A DNA stretch of 10,074 nucleotides from the NCBI GenBank assembly GCA_013365325.1, contig JABVXV010000764.1:1-10074 (forward strand). The letters are read 5' to 3'. How positions within the stretch are numbered: position 1 is the first letter of the stretch; each line of letters begins with the position of its first letter. This DNA comes from Dipetalonema caudispina (taxonomy: Eukaryota > Nematoda > Chromadorea > Rhabditida > Onchocercidae). Under the pieces are notes generated by a model that searched no databases, had not been told where the DNA came from, and saw only the letters and a list, made by a program, of their open reading frames with translations. The translations under genes and the position numbers were made by a program. Below, piece by piece: positions 9,098-10,074 of the stretch.

Positions 9098-9704
9098 AAT
9101 CAGTAATGAAATTGATTAATAATAATGGTCGCTGATTAAGTTGATTACTGATAATGAAAATACATGATTGACTAATAAAAGAATAAATAGAACATTTGCC
9201 TTACAATAACTTTATAATAGTTAAAAATTTGATAAATTATTCATTTAACCTCGAATATATGTCAAATATTGTTGAAAAGCCAAACATTTCAGCGAGGGTT
9301 TGCTAATTTTTATGTTTAATCATATTTGATTTGCCATTAAATGACATATAAAATACTTATTAAGTGAATTCGTGAAGTGTAAAAACAAAGCTGATTTTGG
9401 AAAAATTTACTTTGCAAAAAAATAAACATTTGCTTTCGTTTATGCCATAGCAATAAAAATATTGAAAATTAAAAAGATTATTATTTATAAATTTGCATAT
9501 AATCTTTATTTATCTGTATGCTCATACCCTCAATTTAAATAAAATCATACTAGATCACAAGAAAAATATCTTCAACATTCGATTATAATTTCTAAGTTGT
9601 ATGAGATATTAGTTTAAGCGCAAATTTCTCTCACATTATAATAAATTCTAAAATTCAAACGGTTTAAAAAAAAAAATATGGCTCATTCCATATCGAAAAT
9701 TCCT

Positions 9705-9758
9705 TTATGAATAAGTTTTTAATCTAACTTATTCATAACTTATGAATAAGGTAGATTA
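9705..9758. repeat. Near-perfect 39-nt palindrome with overlapping alternative hairpin
   Basis: The 19-nt arms 9720-9738 (starting TAATCTAACTTATTCAT) and 9740-9758 are complementary except at one position, around a single C at 9739. A third copy of the core at 9705-9717 (TTATGAATAAGTT) is perfectly complementary to 9726-9738, with an 8-nt loop. The middle arm can therefore pair either leftward or rightward. It sits just before a long pyrimidine tract. Confidence 0.9.
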
Positions 9759-9767
9759 ATTCGTTTA

Positions 9768-9836
9768 TCCTTTTCTCTCTCCGTTTTTTCCCTCGCTCTC
9801 TCCCATCTTCCTTCTCTCTCCCTTTCTCTCTCTTTT
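9768..9836. repeat. TC-rich polypyrimidine tract
   Basis: Sixty-nine bases of pyrimidine on the + strand, with only G9783, G9795 and A9805 interrupting. It is rich in CTCTCT and CCCTTT units. It mirrors in composition the GA tract at 4605-4672 on the opposite strand sense. No gene signal follows it inside the window, although such tracts can precede promoters or splice sites. Confidence 0.85.
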
Positions 9837-9953
9837 GCATGTAATAAAATAAGAAGGCCTTGTTCGTTTTTACAGAAAATCCCTTCTTCAATATTTTATC
9901 TTTCTATATGATATTTCTAAATATATCCAGTGTAGCATTTGTACTTGAAATTG

Positions 9954-10074
<121 letters not shown>

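Overview
The window looks like nuclear DNA of a parasitic nematode, most likely a clade III (filarial-type) species. It is very AT-rich and full of ATT, GAAAT-type and polypyrimidine simple repeats. Its two recognisable genes are split by introns of 142 to 427 nt with nematode-style TTTCAG acceptors. Both start codons sit 4 to 11 nt downstream of a CAG acceptor with no recognisable upstream coding exon, as expected for spliced-leader trans-splicing. Nothing bacterial, viral or transposon-coded was recognised. The genus is inferred from style, not proven.

Layout. 1-433: a (TTA)22 microsatellite followed by a palindromic ATT/AAT compound satellite. 434-5030: about 4.6 kb without a recognisable gene. 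It holds purine and pyrimidine tracts, a pentamer repeat, a T21 run, a compact GC-rich hairpin and a cluster of GATA-factor sites (4431-4503). 5031-5160: an island of about 50% GC carrying an unassigned 52-codon ORF, probably promoter or 5' leader of the first gene. 5586-6219: a two-exon gene for the Sec61 translocon gamma subunit (68 aa). 6220-7022: an intercistronic stretch with a poly(A) signal and candidate splice acceptors. 7023-7980: a three-exon gene for animal-type phosphomevalonate kinase (199 aa), whose first intron uses a GC-AG boundary. 7981-9955: no gene seen, but a 24-bp tandem duplication, hairpins, a near-perfect 39-nt palindrome and a pyrimidine tract. 9956-10074: a second (TTA)n array running off the edge.

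The two genes lie head to tail on the + strand, about 0.8 kb apart. From memory, the C. elegans orthologues (emo-1/F32D8.6 and F32D8.13) carry the same cosmid prefix, so the pair may be a conserved two-gene operon. Their products work in different processes, ER protein translocation and the mevalonate pathway. One speculative link is that the mevalonate pathway supplies dolichol for N-glycosylation of proteins entering through Sec61.

I found no clearly new biological system. The points most worth a second look are the GC-AG intron in the kinase gene, the back-to-back acceptor/donor inside the Sec61 gamma intron, the possible conserved operon, and the GATA-site cluster upstream.
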